Assembly: GCF_900747795.2 (NCBI RefSeq)
Contig: NC_041408.2
Coordinates: forward strand, 92,890,259 to 92,954,258
Direction: 5' to 3'
Source of the DNA: Erpetoichthys calabaricus
Lineage: Eukaryota > Chordata > Cladistia > Polypteriformes > Polypteridae
Length of the DNA stretch: 64,000 nucleotides
The notes beneath the pieces were generated by a model. That model worked only from the letters and a program-made list of their open reading frames with translations. It did not search any database and had not been told where the DNA came from. Shown here in pieces: positions 11,720 through 25,700 of the stretch (the stretch's first letter is position 1; the number at the start of each line of letters is the position of its first letter). Position numbers and translations under genes: made by a program.

Positions 11720-11993
11720 GGTGGGTGGCACTGTGGCAGAGCGGTAGCGCTGCTGTCTCGTCCTTTGTGATCCCTGCCTGGAGTTTGCATGTTTTCCTGG
11801 TGGGTTTCCACAGTGGGCTCAGTTTTCCATCCAAAGACATGAAGGTTTCTGGGATTTGGTGAAGCTACAATGACACCAGTGTGTGTGCGCGTGCGCTTGT
11901 GTTCACCTTGCGATGACCTGATGTCCCGTCCAGGGACTTTGTTTCTTGTCTTGCGCCGATCCTGCTGGAATGGGCACATCCCCGAATTGATGG
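11720..11993 (+). mobile_element. SINE family S, old diverged copy
   Basis: The order of blocks is that of family S: GGCACTGTGGCAGAGCGGTAG head, GGAGTTTGCATGTTTTCC, CCAAAGACATGAAGG, a GTGTGTGCGCGTG run, and a TTGATGGATG end. It is clearly more diverged than the copies at 24, 30 and 48 kb. Confidence 0.75.
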
Positions 11994-12271
11994 ATGTAAT
12001 CATTATAAATCCTTTTCAGAGATATTGTGGCAAGGTGTCCTCAGAATTTAATTGATGTTTCGGGCACACGCGTCGCATCGCGTGAAGTATAAACCTGGCC
12101 TTAGGCGCCTTACTTTTCAGCTGACGATCTTGACTTGGGCTTATTTTTGGGGTAGGCCTTATATTACAGAGCAGCCTGAAAATCATGCTAGGGCTTATTT
12201 TCGGGGAAACACAGTAATTTGACTAGTATGGAAGACACAGAAATTCACTAAATCAAGAGAAATCAAAACTA

Positions 12272-13068
12272 GTCGACTCCACTTAAGTGCCTGTCCGTTA
12301 AGCGCACGCTCCACTTCCCGACTGCACGTGACTTGTACAGTCCCTATTTGTATAAAGTCAAGTAAACAGGCAATAACTTCGGATAAGCGCGCTAGTGATA
12401 AGCACACGTACATTATTGATCCCATTGCTATTCTGTCCAGCCATATTCACTCCGGTCAACTGCACCGTCTCTTCACATCCACTGGTCAAACAACGATATT
12501 GATTGGCACGTTCAAATGACGTAATCGGCGTACGACGATGTAAGTAGCCCTGCTCTTGTTCAGCTGACAGCATTGATGCCAAGATCTGTACAGTCATTAA
12601 ACACACTGCTGACAACCGAGACTCCGATGGAGACGAGGATACCGCTGCTGCCAGTGCGATTAATGAGCCACACAGTTTCCTTCACCGACACACTGAAGTC
12701 CCTACGCACGCGACGTTGTTATTTGGAGATAAACGGCTGTCAGGACTATGGACAGTTTTACTCCCTGAATCGTGCAAACAGCGTGCAGAAAACAATGACT
12801 GATTATTTTCGTAAAATGTAGGCCTGATTGATGGACACGTGTTACGAATTGTCAGTACATGAATATCTGAACAGTTAATGTGTGTGTGTATTGTATGTGT
12901 ATCCACCATATTCTTCACCGCAGTCTACTTATGAATGTTTTATTACACTTGACTAGGCTAGTAGTTGGGGTAACTGAATGGTCAGCTTTCAGGACTGATA
13001 TGTTGCACTCCTATTAAGCGCAAGTGGAGATCTCGTCCGGAGGCCGTGCACTTAAATGGAGCTGACTC
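12272..13068 (+). mobile_element. Tigger/pogo-type DNA transposon relic
   Basis: Flanked by TA (12270-12271; 13069-13070). The ends CGACTCCACTTAAGTGC and, inverted, CAGCTCCATTTAAGTGC match, and both lead on to a TTAAGCGCA(C/A) word. Near the 3' end the plus strand reads VQKTMTDYFRKM followed by a stop, like the C terminus of Tigger transposases. The catalytic domain is missing, so this is an internal deletion derivative. Confidence 0.7.
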
Positions 13069-13374
13069 TATATACAAAAACACTCAAAAGGAAAACCAAA
13101 TCCAACAAAGAACTAAAAGCAAACCAGGCAATCCTACAAAAATCAAGTCCAACCTCAAAAATGGTCAAAGATCTAAGCCACCATCCTAGGCGCAGGATCC
13201 AGAAAAGGCCGCATTGCAAACCCCACTCGCTCGTCTCAGTGTGCCGACAGCTCCTCCTGTCCTCTTTTATTTGTGCACCATTTACCTTTTAAAACTGGTT
13301 TTCATGTTCATATAAATTTGGTATACACTGCTTAAGCTCTTTACCTAAGAGAAACGTGACTGGCTAAAAATGCA

Positions 13375-13380
13375 TTTATT
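13375..13380 (-). promoter_or_regulatory. RDH13 poly(A) signal
   Basis: AATAAA on the minus strand, 85-90 bases past the RDH13 stop codon. It is the first such signal downstream and would give a short 3' UTR. Confidence 0.55.
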
Positions 13381-13464
13381 GAGAAGTGAACAGCCAAACA
13401 GGAGGATCCTTTCCCAGCGTGCCATTCCGAGATTTATGGTCAGGTGAAACGGGAGTCACGTCAC

Positions 13465-13715
13465 TCACCGCTCTTTCATTTGGTGTGTCGCACCTGTCGG
13501 GTTAGGAGTGGGCTCACTCAGGCCCACAAGTTCAGCGCTCATTTGCCAAAGTCTTTTGGCGACGTCCGCATCTTCGGCTTGTGCTGCTGGACTTTTTTGT
13601 GTGAATGTGTCAAAGTACTTTCCCGAGATGTCTTTAAGTTCTTCTGCCACAGATAAGAACACACTGGGTTGTGCTCCCTGAGTTGGAGTCTTCACAAGCA
13701 TATAAAACATTGGAC
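13465..13715 (-). CDS. RDH13: RDH13 exon 7 (last coding exon)
   Basis: Acceptor TTTCTAG, then (G)[32 protein letters not shown] and the tail QMKER before TGA. Codes for residues 254-336. The tail after [10 protein letters not shown] is less conserved and a few residues longer than I recall for human. Confidence 0.93.
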
Positions 13716-16708
13716 CTAGAAAGAGTTAAAAAGTAAGTGAATATCATGTGTGTCGACATGCACTCCAGGCCGGACCTAAAGCAACACATGCAAGCGAGTC
13801 AGGATATGGAAGTAACATTTCAGGTAGCAATCAAAACTGAAGGCATTGGATGGAGTGCAGCTAAAACTGAGAGTGCCTGCCCATTGTCAACTAGCTGCTA
13901 AAACTGGAACTGAGAGCGAGAAAGAAAAACGATGGGACAGCACATATTTTAAACATCCTACAGCACGTAGGTAGGAATGGTTTATGAACTATTAAAGTAA
14001 GCATTCTGGCTGTATTTACAAAAGGGAGACATGGGGAACCTTTCAGGACTTACCCAATATGGTACTCGAAAATGCAGATTTGTGCATGCCGGTGTGTCTT
14101 CCGAGTTCAGTGGCCACTACGCCAGGGTGAACGCAGTTCACCGTCACTCCGGTGCCTGTTAAACAAAACAGCAAGAGTTGTGTATTTAAAGAGGACACAA
14201 ACTTTCAAAATGAGTGATAAGGCAACTCAGGCCCCCTACTTCAGGCAAGATGAAGAAGGTTCCAGAGTTGCCTCAAAAGCTTGCATATTGTAATCTTTCT
14301 AGTTAGCCAATAAAAGGGGTCATTTTGCTTAACTTCTCACAACAATTTCAAGTTAAACCTGCACTCTCCTTGCATTGTGAATGCTCGCTAAGTCACGGTC
14401 TAATATTCAGTTTCTGACGACCTTGTGAACCAGCTCACGCTAACTGGACTCTTAATAAATTTGACACGCAGGCCCTGAGCAGTAACGATTATTATAAATC
14501 GAAACTTGATGGCACGCACACACAGAATGAAACGCAAGGTGGTATTAACTCTTTGAGAGCTAATTAGTTTTTGTTTTCCGTTTTGGCCCAAGGCAGAGTA
14601 CTCTTTCGAAAAAAGTTTTCTGAAAAAGCACACAAAGCAATGGTTTCACACATAAATCAACAAATTTATTTATGACTAATGTCACTGTGTTTTATGCTCC
14701 ATGATCCTCTACACTATGTGAATTCAAATAGCTATTACATAACATAGTCCTGCAAGGTATGGTATGCTAGTCGAGTGGTTAGTAATCTGTAGTGTCCACT
14801 AGCAAGTGGTGCCATTTGGTGAAGTCCGGTTGCCAGCTTGCCTCCCACTGATCTATGTCTGGACAGTCCTCCCATGCGAACGCTGACGTAGGCGTATCAG
14901 CTACATGAACGTGTTCCGCACTATGATCATCTGGGGACCGATTAGCTGATGCAGGTACCTCACTTTCATTTTCGGTTTCCAAATCACTTGCATCAAAGCT
15001 GGAGTCTGATAACTCAGTCGGATTTGGTCTCGTGGCCTCAGAAACCCCTGCAGATATTTTTTTTTTTCTCTCCAGCCGTCTGGAGTTTTTTTTTTTTTTT
15101 GTTTTTCTGTCCTCCCTGGCCATCGGACCTTACTTGTATTCTATGTTCATTAGTGTTCCCTAATTCTATTTTCTTATTTATTTTGTCTTTTTTCTCTTTC
15201 TTCATCATGTAAAGTACTTTGAACTCCATCATTTGCTTGAAAATGTGCTAAAGAAAGAAATGTTGTTGTTGTTGATTCAGCAATAATACACAAAATGTTG
15301 GCCGCAGAGTATTTTGCTTTCTGCTTTCACTTTGGTCTCTCACAAGATGTCAATGCCATTTTAGACGTTGTTTATGCTACTCACGCATGCAGAGAGATCT
15401 GAGGTCAAATCAACTAAGCTAACTTTCCTTCTACCAAAGAGAGTTGAACTATAAAACATAACAGAGTTTTGTCGACGTTTACAGCTGATCACCTCCCTCT
15501 ACCCTGTCGACATCTGCCTTCACCCGTAGGTGTCAACAAAAGTCGACTCTAAAGTGTTAACACACAAGGTCTTTAAACAGAATTTTAACCAGTAACAGCG
15601 CACTCCATGATAGCGTGCAGTGAATCCACTTGACGTGAGCATTCCTAGTTTTCCTCCTCTTTTTCTGTATGTTTACCATTTGTTTGCCCAGATGTTGATG
15701 CGCTTGCAGTTTCCTGAGCAGCTCTTCTTTTCTCCATCCTAGTGGCCCGCTTCTTCTCTTCTTTCATCTGGAATCTTTTCCCGTTAAAACTGATTAAGTC
15801 TGTGTTTGTGTTGCAATTACTTAAGTGCCAGCTTACATGAAAAATGAAGGAAAGCGTACTAAGTCTTCAGTCTGCCTCAAGAATGATTTAAGATATAAAG
15901 AGGTAGGTGAAGTGACGGCAAAGGTGGTAGTGATGAGAATGGCGCCCGTACGCATGCACTGCAAACTGCAGAGAGTTGATTCTACAATAAAATAAAATAA
16001 AAATAAAAAGAGAGGAATAATCTTGGAGGTCAATCACTCCAAAAGCGGATAGCAGACATCACGTAGTATACGAGCACCAAATTTCAAGTCAATAGGTCAA
16101 ACAGTTTGTGACTTAAAATCCTGGACAGACAAACGGACCACCACAGTAGCGTATTATATAAGAAGATGAGTGATGTGGCCGTTTTGTTCATGATACATGA
16201 TTATTGGAATTCACTTTAATATCTTCCATGACATTTAAGTACCAGTTACATATTTTTTAAGAATTACAAGGAGTTTTCAGAACTGAATTGTTAGCTTGTT
16301 AATTTTTATGATTTTCCATTATTTATAGTATGGCATAGTTCTCTACTGGTCTTGCACTGTGTTTTTGTATATGTTGTACTGCAGTCCTGGGGAGCATGAC
16401 TTCATGTCACTGTATGCTGCAATGTGGTGTATGGGTGGTATGACAGTAAAGCCACTTGACTTGGCCTGTCTCACCTCTGATTATGGAGATCGTAGGGTAT
16501 TGACAAACTGAAAAATTTACAACAGGTCCCCATTAGTTCTTCTGCCTGAGCCCACCTATGACTGGTTTACTCCAAGGCATTCCACAGAAGGTGAGTGGGA
16601 ACAACACTTTAACATGAGAGTTCAGGTCATGTAATCCAAACTGCTTTAAAAAGCAATAAAGAACTAGCCTGGCTTATCTCTGCACTGTGCTGCCATTTTA
16701 TCACAAGT

Positions 16709-16791
<83 letters not shown>

Positions 16792-19700
16792 CTCACAAAA
16801 GTCAGTACACCCCTCACATTTTTGTAAATATTTTATGATATCTTTTCATGTGACGACACTGAAGATATGACACTTTGACATAATGTAAAGTCGTCCATGT
16901 ACAGCTTGTATCACAGTGTAAATTTGCTGTCCCCTCAAAATAACTCAACACACAGCCATTAATGTCTAAACTGTTGGCAACAAAAGTGAGTACACCCCTA
17001 AGTGAAAAATGTCCAAATTGTGCCCAGTTAGCCATTTTCCCTCGCCGGTGTCATGTGACTCGTTCATGTTACAAGGTCTCAGGTGTGTTAAATTTAGTGT
17101 TATCACTCTCACACTCTCTCATACTGGTCACTGGAAGTTCAACATGGCACCTCATGGCAAAGAACTCTCTGAAGATCTGAAAAAAAAGAATTGTTGCTCT
17201 ACATAAAGATGGCCTCGAGTATAAGAAAACTGGCCACCGTGCTGCAGCTCAGTTTCAGGGTGTTGGCAAGACCATACAGCGACAGGTTTAACAGGACAGG
17301 TCTCGCTATAGTCGACCAAAGAAGTTGAGTGCATGTGCTCAGTGTCATATCCAGAGGTTGTCTTTTGAAAATAAGACGTATGAGTGCTGCCAGCATTGCT
17401 GCAGAGGTTGAAGGGGGGGTGGGGTTTGGTCAGCCTGTCAGTGCTCAGACCACTCGCCCGCCACACTGCTTCAAATTGGTCTTCATGGCTGTCGTCCCAG
17501 AAGGAAGCCTCTTCTAAAGATGATGCACAAGAAAGCCCGCAAACAGTTTGCTGAAGACAAGCAGACTAAGGACATGGATTACTGGAACCATGTCCTGTGG
17601 TCTGATGAGACCAAGATAAACTTATTTGGTTCAGATGGTGTCAAGCGTGTGTGGTGGCAACCCGGTGAGGAGTACAAAGACAAGTGTGTCTTGCCTACAG
17701 TCAAGCATGGTGGTGGGAGTGTCCTGGTTTGGGGCTGCATGAGTGCTGCAGTTCATTGAGGGAACCATGAATGCCAACATGTACTGTGACATAGTGAAGC
17801 AGAGCATGATCCCATCCCTTCGGAAACTGAACATGATAACGACCCCAAACACACCTCCAAGATGACCACTGCCTTGCTAAAGAAACTGAGGGTAAAGGTG
17901 CTGGACTGGCTAAGCATGTCTCCAAACCTAAACCCTATTGAGCATCTGTGGGGAAGGTGGAGGAGCGCAAGGTCTCTAACATCCACCTGCTCCGTGATGT
18001 TGTCATGGAGGAGTGGAAGAAGATTCCAGTGGCAACCTGTGAAGCTCGTGTGAACTCCATGCCCAAGTGCTGGAAAATAATGTTGGCCACACAAAATATT
18101 CACACTTTGGGCACAATTTAGACATTTTTCACTTAGGGATGTGCTCACTTTTGTTGCCAGCAGTTTAGAGGGGACAGCAAATTTACACCGTTATACAAGC
18201 TGTACACGGACAACGTTACATTGTATCAAAGTGTCATATCTTCAGTGCTGTCCCATGAAAAGATAGAATAAAATATTTACAAAAATGTGAGGGGTGTACT
18301 GACTTTTGTGAGATATTGTATAGAATTGAAAGGCACTATATAATAGACAGATAGATAGATGTTAAAGTCACTATACAATAGATAGATAAATGTGAATGGC
18401 AGTATATAACAGAAATAGATGTGAAAGGCACTATATGACAGACAGATAGATATGAAAGGCACTATATGATAGACAGATAGTTATAGTTAGATAGAACTTT
18501 ATTTGTCCCTAGGGGAAAATTTGGCTTTTAAAAATTATACTCGTGCACCCCCTGGGTTCAGTTTACTTTACCTTGTAGCCGTCTGGCCAGCTCTTTTGTG
18601 AACATCACGTTGGCAAGTTTGCTTTGACAGTAAGCAGCTTTCGTGTCGTACATTTTCCTTTCCCAATTCAAATCCTCCAAATCTATCTGTCCTGCTATAT
18701 GAACCAGCGAGGCGATGTTTATGATGCGACTTGGTGCTGAACTATTTATCTTTTCAAGCAAGAGGTTGGTTAACAGGAAATGGCCTGTAAAACAAAATAA
18801 TGAAGTTTAAGTTTAGTTTAACTTATAAACAACACTGTATTAAAGAGAAAAACAAACCAAAACAAAACTGATGGCCCGAGGTAGGTCTTGGCAAGTTTCT
18901 ATTCTGTAGAAAATGGATAGGTGGGTGGGCGGATGGATTTTCTGTTTGACAACTGTTTATTGTAACTACAGTAGCCGCCCTTCTGCATATGCTGAAGACC
19001 ACCTAAGTGATTTGGACCATGGTATGACCGTTGGTGCCAGGTGGGCTGGTCTGAGTATTTCTGTAACTGCGGATCTCCTGAGATGTTCAGGCGCAACAGT
19101 GTTGAAAGTTTACTCAGAATGGTGTGACAGCTGTGTGCACAGAAACGCCTTCTCACATGCAATGGAAAAACCAACCTAATGCCATTTTTTTCAACATTTT
19201 GTAGTTTTTGGAGTTACGAGGTCTTTTCTGATGTTATAAGGTACTGGTGGCGGCCAAATACGTTTTCATTCCGGTCATAGCACGATGGGAGAAGCTGGTA
19301 TGTACACAGTATTTTACGTAATGCAAGATAAAAACCTAGCAACTCCACTGACCAATGAGGAAAGACCACCTACCAATGAAAACATCGGATTATGATCATG
19401 TGATTTAAATGCTGCGACTGCACGATTTAAATGGCAGGTGTTGTTGATTTGTGGAAAAAAACAATATGTGTACGTGAAGCTCATGAAAAATGAAATCTGG
19501 AGATCATTAATTATAAGGGCGACATCGTTTTCTCAGTTTGCCAAAAACTTGAAAGATGTGACATACTGGGTTAGTCCATAGTTGGTGAGCCTTATTGATG
19601 AGAGGAGTCAGAGGAAAATGGCCAGACTGGTCCGAGTTGACAGAAAGACTGCGGTAACTCAGATAAGCACTCTGTACAACTGAGCTGAGCAAAAAGGCGT

Positions 19701-22700
19701 CCTAGAATGCACAAGCAGATGGGCTACAACAGCAGAAGACCACGTCTGGTTCCACTCCTGTTAGCTAAGAACTGAAAGCGGGCACAGGCTCACCAACACT
19801 GGAAAAACACAAGTGTGGTCTGATGAATCTTAATTATTTTTCCCTTTTCCTGTGCAGTTTGCTCCCTTCATTTAACCCTAATAGTGACAAACAACAATCA
19901 GCACAGCAGACACCCGGGATGATGAAAGCAGCAACGACTTCAGTGTCAGACTCACTAATCAGTAAAGAATCAATTAAAGAACCAGAACACCTGGAAAAGC
20001 AGAATGAAAATTGGGTTGAAAATACCGTTAATGACTTAAACAAAAACTACATATTCCCCATATAACTGCTTATTACGTTTTAATAAACATCTACCAAACT
20101 TAGTCTGTAATTTCTACATTGATTCCGAAACACAGAAACTGGGAAATAACGACTCACTTAATTAGGCTAAGAGTCCAATGAAAAACAGAAGTTAGTTGGA
20201 ACAAAAACCTGCAGCCACAGGGGGGTCCCCAGGACCGAGTTTGGGAGCCACCAGTCTAATGAATATAACAAGCTAACCATTCAAAATTACAAAATGGCAG
20301 ATCAAGGAAGGGAAGCACAAAAACAGATCAGTAAAATACTGCATCTTTGCACAGAGGGTCTGGAGTAACACGGTGCTAAAATAAGTGGGACTAAAACAAA
20401 CAAACAAACTGTTCTTTGGCAATCAATGTCCGCTTTTGCCTTTGAAGAGCATAAAAACAACTTATTTTAAGGGAATCGAATTATATTCGGGTTGCAATGT
20501 TCAATCTGACAACCCTAATTTGGATATCCTGCCAAATTTCCCTAATGTGTATGAAGAACATGGGGGTATCGAAGAATGTGCCCAGTTTTTGACTGGTCCC
20601 CCCCCCCTTCAGGGCTGATTCCTGCCTTGCTCCCGATGCAGCTGGGATAAGATTTGTACCCCATCAGGTCTTTATTCAAGTAAGTGCATTAAGGGGTAAG
20701 TTGCATGGCTGTAAACGTATAAATTAAGTGGCCAACAAATGTGCCTGTTCAAGCAAACTTAAAAACACAACGCACTTTACTAATTCAGTACAATATTTTA
20801 AACATATCATGCAACCAATGCAGCAGTAATAAACACCACCCTGTGGCAGGTGTGGACGCTAAGTGGCACTGTTTATATCCAACAGACAGACACTCAGGAC
20901 ACCAGGTAAAAGCATTAAGAAGTTGTTTTTATTCGTTTCTTTCCTTAAACTGTGCCTCCCAGCACCACAGCCACACTAAAACGGGCAAATAATAATCACC
21001 AAGCACAATATCCTCTCTCCGTTTCTTCTCCACACCTCCCAGCAAGCTTTGTCCACCTCCACCCAACTCCGGCTTGCCTGCTGGGATCACAGCAGTCCTT
21101 TATATAGCCCTTGACCCTGAAGTGCTTCTGTTCTTCCTCCCACGTGACTTGCCAGCACTTCCGGGTCAGATGGAGAATTCTAGGGCTTTAATCAGCCTGG
21201 AAGTCACGAGGACAGAAGGGAAACATGACCCCTCTGGTCCTTTCACAGCACCCGACAGGGCTGAGGAACCTAACTCCAAGTCCCAGGATGGCCTGTGGGA
21301 ATCTGCGGCACCGCTACACTCCAGGGTAGGTGCCATTTAGCGTTTTGGGGGAGGCAGTGTCCAAACGTAGCTGTCTTCCCTCATACTTCCATTTCAGGGG
21401 AGTCCCAGCCGTCTCTCACACCGGTTAATTTATAACCTTTCTATTGTTGTTTTTTGTTTTTTTAAAGCAAACAATAAGCAACCAAAAAAACAAAACAAAA
21501 TGAACTTAGGCTTTCCAGAGTTAGAGGAAGAGCAAGATCTGCTAACTGTGCAGCAACAGCATGGCGTCTAATGCTCTCTCTAAAGCTGAATGAAGTGCTG
21601 TGCTGGGTATGCAAGGTCAGAATGTGCTACTGTACCACTCTGCAATTGTAATCAGAATGCAAGTTTAATATGTCACTGTGTTCTGTGCAAATATTTTAAA
21701 TCTGCTTTTCTTTTATTTCTTCTCACATGCACAGCTGAGCCAGATTTAGTACAGGGGTCCTGCTAGGCAAAGCATTTTAAGACAAGTTAAGGACAACAGC
21801 AAAATGGGCAACGTGCACTATTTCTGTGTGTCAGAGTCAGCATTACATTAGATCTTCTTTTATTTGTTTGGTTGTATTATTCACCTAAGTGGGGGCCTGC
21901 ACATGGAGAAAGAGTTTAAAGCCTTGGAACATTGCCCGGCACACCTTTGAAGCCGACGGACGGATGGAAGATACCATCATCCGATCCGGAAAATCCTTCC
22001 AACGCAGTGACAAAAATGGCAGACTCTACACATCGGGCCCCCACTTCTGTGACGGTCTTGTCATGGTTTCCTCGTCTGTTATGCAGCGTAAATCATCATT
22101 AAAGAAAGCAAAGTTATTTCTCCTATGTGATTTCTTACCGCCGTATCACTAAGGGAGCTGTATCGCCTTTTTACATTATATCTATATAGTTTCAGGTTAT
22201 GTAACATGCCGCAATTACAAAAGAACTTATTCCAACAAGGGAGCTAGCGCCCCCTGCTGGATAGACTGGGGAAACTCATTGTTCCTCAATTTGATTTGAT
22301 ATTTCAAGGGGAAAAGCTCATGTGATATAAAGGAATTGAAGAAATCTCTCGTAAAAGGTGCAGGACCAGCCCATCACACAAGCTCATCAGAAAAAAATCA
22401 GAGGGAACATTGGCTACAAGTATGAATGGACACATCGGGCCCCCACTCCCGAACTGGGCTCTTGCCATTGGCTTCCTTTGTCTGTTATGCAGCGTAAGCC
22501 ATCATTAAAGAAAGCTACGTTGTTTCTCCTATGTGATTTCTTACCGCCGTATCACTGAGGGAGGGGTATCGCCTTTTTTATATTATATCTACCAGCAAGC
22601 CCGCCATTCTCGAAAGAATCGCAAATCCAAGAATGGCAATCACTTGTTGTTCCCTCCGATATGTGGAGGGATGATATATCATGGAGGGTGGGTGCGTCCT

Positions 22701-25700
22701 GGGAAAGTTCATTTAATTAAATAAATATATTTTTACTAAAGCGGGCTCTTTTTGGAGCTGTGACTCATCTGGTACAACCTGGCGTGCACACGTTACCTCA
22801 GGTATATTTCACAGGTCGTAGCCATGGTAAAGGTTTCATTTAATTAACTACACATATTTGTACTACAGCGGTTTCTTTGTGTGGGCGCCTTCATTCATTG
22901 TTTTTATCCATACGGGCAAAGCGCATTGTGGGTGCGTTCGTTCATTGTGTTTATCCATACGGGCTCGTTTTGTATTTCCGTTAGTTGAGCTCTTTCATTG
23001 TGGAGCCGTGACATGTTTCTGAAGTGGGCGCCACCTACTGACTCTGGGAAGCCGCTGCGTTTGACTCTGGGGCGCCACAGTGTGCATGCGCTTCGGTGTG
23101 TCCCCCGTGCATAAATTTAACTTCACATATTTGTACTACAGCGGTTTCTTTGTGTGGGCGCATTTGTTCATTGTGTTTATCCATACGGGCTCGTTTTGTA
23201 TTTCCGTTACGCCACCTACTGACTCTGGGAAGCTGCTGCGTTTGACTCTGGGGCGCCGCAGCGCATTTGTACTACAGTGGTTTCTTTGTGTGGGCGCCTT
23301 CATTCATTGTTTTTATCCATACGGGCGAAGCGCATTGTGGGTGCGTTCGTTCATTGTGTTTATCCATACGGGCTCGTTTTGTATTTCCGTTAGTTGAGCT
23401 CTTTCATTGTGGAGCCGTGACATGTTTCTGAAGTGGGCGCCACCTACTGACTCTGGGAAGCCGCTGCGTTTGACTCTGGGGCGCCACAGTGTGCATGCGC
23501 TTCGGTGTGTCCCCCGTGCATAAATTTAACTTCACATATTTGTACTACAGCGGTTTCTTTGTGTGGGCGCATTTGTTCATTGTGTTTATCCATACGGGCT
23601 CGTTTTGTATTTCCGTTACGCCACCTACTGACTCTGGGAAGCTGCTGCGTTTGACTCTGGGGCGCCGCAGCGCATTTGTACTACAGTGGTTTCTTTGTGT
23701 GGGTGCCTTCGTTCATTGTTGTTATTCATACGGGCGAAGCGCATTGTGGGCGCGTTCATTCATTGTGTTTATCCATACGGGCTCGTTTTGTATTTCCATT
23801 AGTTGAACTCTTTCATTGTGGAGCCGCGACGTGTTTGCTTCTGGTGTGTCTGAAGTGGGTGCCACCTACTGACTGTTGTAAGCCGCTGCGTTTGAGCGCA
23901 GTGCGCATGCGTTTCGGTGCGCCCGTGCATAAATTAAACTGTGGTTTAGTAATATATAGTTCTGGGTTATATATAATATATTCTTTGCATTTATATAGTG
24001 CTTTTCTCACTACTCAAAGCGCTCATTATGTAACATGTCTCAATTACAAAATAATTTATTCCAACAAGGGCAGCACGGTGGCGCAGTGGTAGTGCTGCTG
24101 CCTCGCAGTTCGCTTCCCAGGTCCTCCCTACATGGAGTCCGCATGTTCTCCCCGTGTCTGCATGGGTTTCCTCCCACAGTCCAAAGACATGCAGATTAGG
24201 TGCATTGGCGATCCTAAATTGTCCCTATTGTGTGTGTGTGTGTGTGTGTGCCCTGCAGTGCGCTGGCACCCTGCCCCTATGTTTGTTCCTGGATTGGCTC
24301 CAGCAGACCCCCTGTGTTAGGATATACCAGGCTGGACAATGACTAACTTATTCCAACAAGGGAGCTAGCGCCCCCCACTGGATACAGTGATGGGCTGGCG
24401 TCCTCTCCAGGGTTTGTTCCTGCCTTGCACCCTAAGCTCCCTCCATGACGCTGTTCAGGACTACACAGATAAAAGGCAGAACTTCACCAGTCTTAAATAT
24501 CTGCTTCACTTGACACTTTGATTCTGTGGGCACGCAAGCACTGGAGATAAAGCTCTCTTATTGCTTTAAGTGTTGAATATTTCATCAAGTTGGTTTACAT
24601 CTGCTTGATTTATTCTTAACCTCTCAGAGCCACAAAGTCACTTTAATAACCGCATTACTTCATTCTTTCGTCACATCAGATGCTTTTACTGTACACTGCA
24701 GTTCTTTCCAGTAAAGCCCTTCACACGGTCAACTTCCCACCAAGAATGATAATACCAAAGATCTGACTTTCGGTGGGGGGGGGGGGGACCAAAGCTGGTT
24801 TTGGTATTTTTGCGGCTTCACATTCAAACTCTCAAAGATGTGTCTGATGCAGCAAGCGACGGCCATCAGAGAGAATCAACTACTAGAAATCCCCGTCTCC
24901 CAGTTTACCTAAGTGATTAACTCCAAACTGCATCTCAAAGCCATCTTCAGTGGTCCAGTGAGGGCACCTCATTACTCCTGCATTATTGATCAGTATGTCC
25001 ACACGCTCCTCTTCTGAAGAAGAAAAATAAATGCAAGTGAAAAGGGAATATAACAAGCCACCTTTAAAATCAAACATACTTAAAGCAGGGGTGGGCAATG
25101 TCAGTCCCGGAGGGCCGGAGTAGCTGCAGGTTTTCATTCCAACCCAATTGCTTAATTAGAAACCAATCCTCGCCAGTCTCACACCTTATTTAATTTTATG
25201 GCTTGCCAGTCTGTAATGTAAGGTTCTTATATCGTAGATTATTTCCTTTGCAAGGATGTCATCCAAATGATTTGAAGTTTCAAACGTTTGATTTTCAGTC
25301 TGTCACATTTTTCTATTAAGTGTTTTATTAAATCAAACGGTGTGTGATGAACACACAGAGATGTAAATGGAAACAAGTTAGATGGACAACTGCTGGCAGC
25401 TTCGTCGTTTACATTTTATTGCTAATAAGGAGCTATTAAACAGTGAATGCAGTTCTTTAAGATTGAAATAAGCAATTAAGGGTGGGGAACCTTAGCAATT
25501 GAGACCACTAAAATGAAGCATCAAAATGTCACTTAAGCAATAATTGATTTCTCATAAAGGAACAAAAACTTGCAGCCACTGTGGCTCCCCAGGAACGACA
25601 TTGCCCACCCCTGTACTAGACCCCTGAAAAAGGAAACATACAGTAGCAATTCACAAGCAGCAAGTGTGGAAGAAAAATTAGACTTAGGGGACCACCAAGG

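Larger units (their letters stand above)
8955..12214. mobile_element. TA-flanked TIR DNA transposon, outermost layer of a nest
   Basis: The left end (CCATGTTTCTCCGAAAATA) and the inverted right end (CTGTGTTTCCCCGAAAATA) match over about 19 bases and both continue into sequence of the type GGGTCTTATATTA / AGGCCTTATATTA. TA stands outside both ends (8953-8954, 12215-12216), which points to a Tc1/mariner/pogo-type element. Its inside is mostly later insertions: repeat R, a SINE, a Tc1 and another SINE. No transposase of its own is visible. Confidence 0.65.

Noticed and set aside
14779-15123. Host gene on the minus strand coding for a 114-residue acidic protein
   Set aside because: It lies between TTAA-flanked inverted ends and in an RDH13 intron, so a transposon origin is more likely; kept as part of the piggyBac-like element.
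22850-23940. CRISPR-like or multi-copy protein gene, from the regular repeats and two equal 105-residue frames
   Set aside because: The units are 409 bases with no short-repeat/spacer layout, and the frames copy each other only because the DNA is duplicated.
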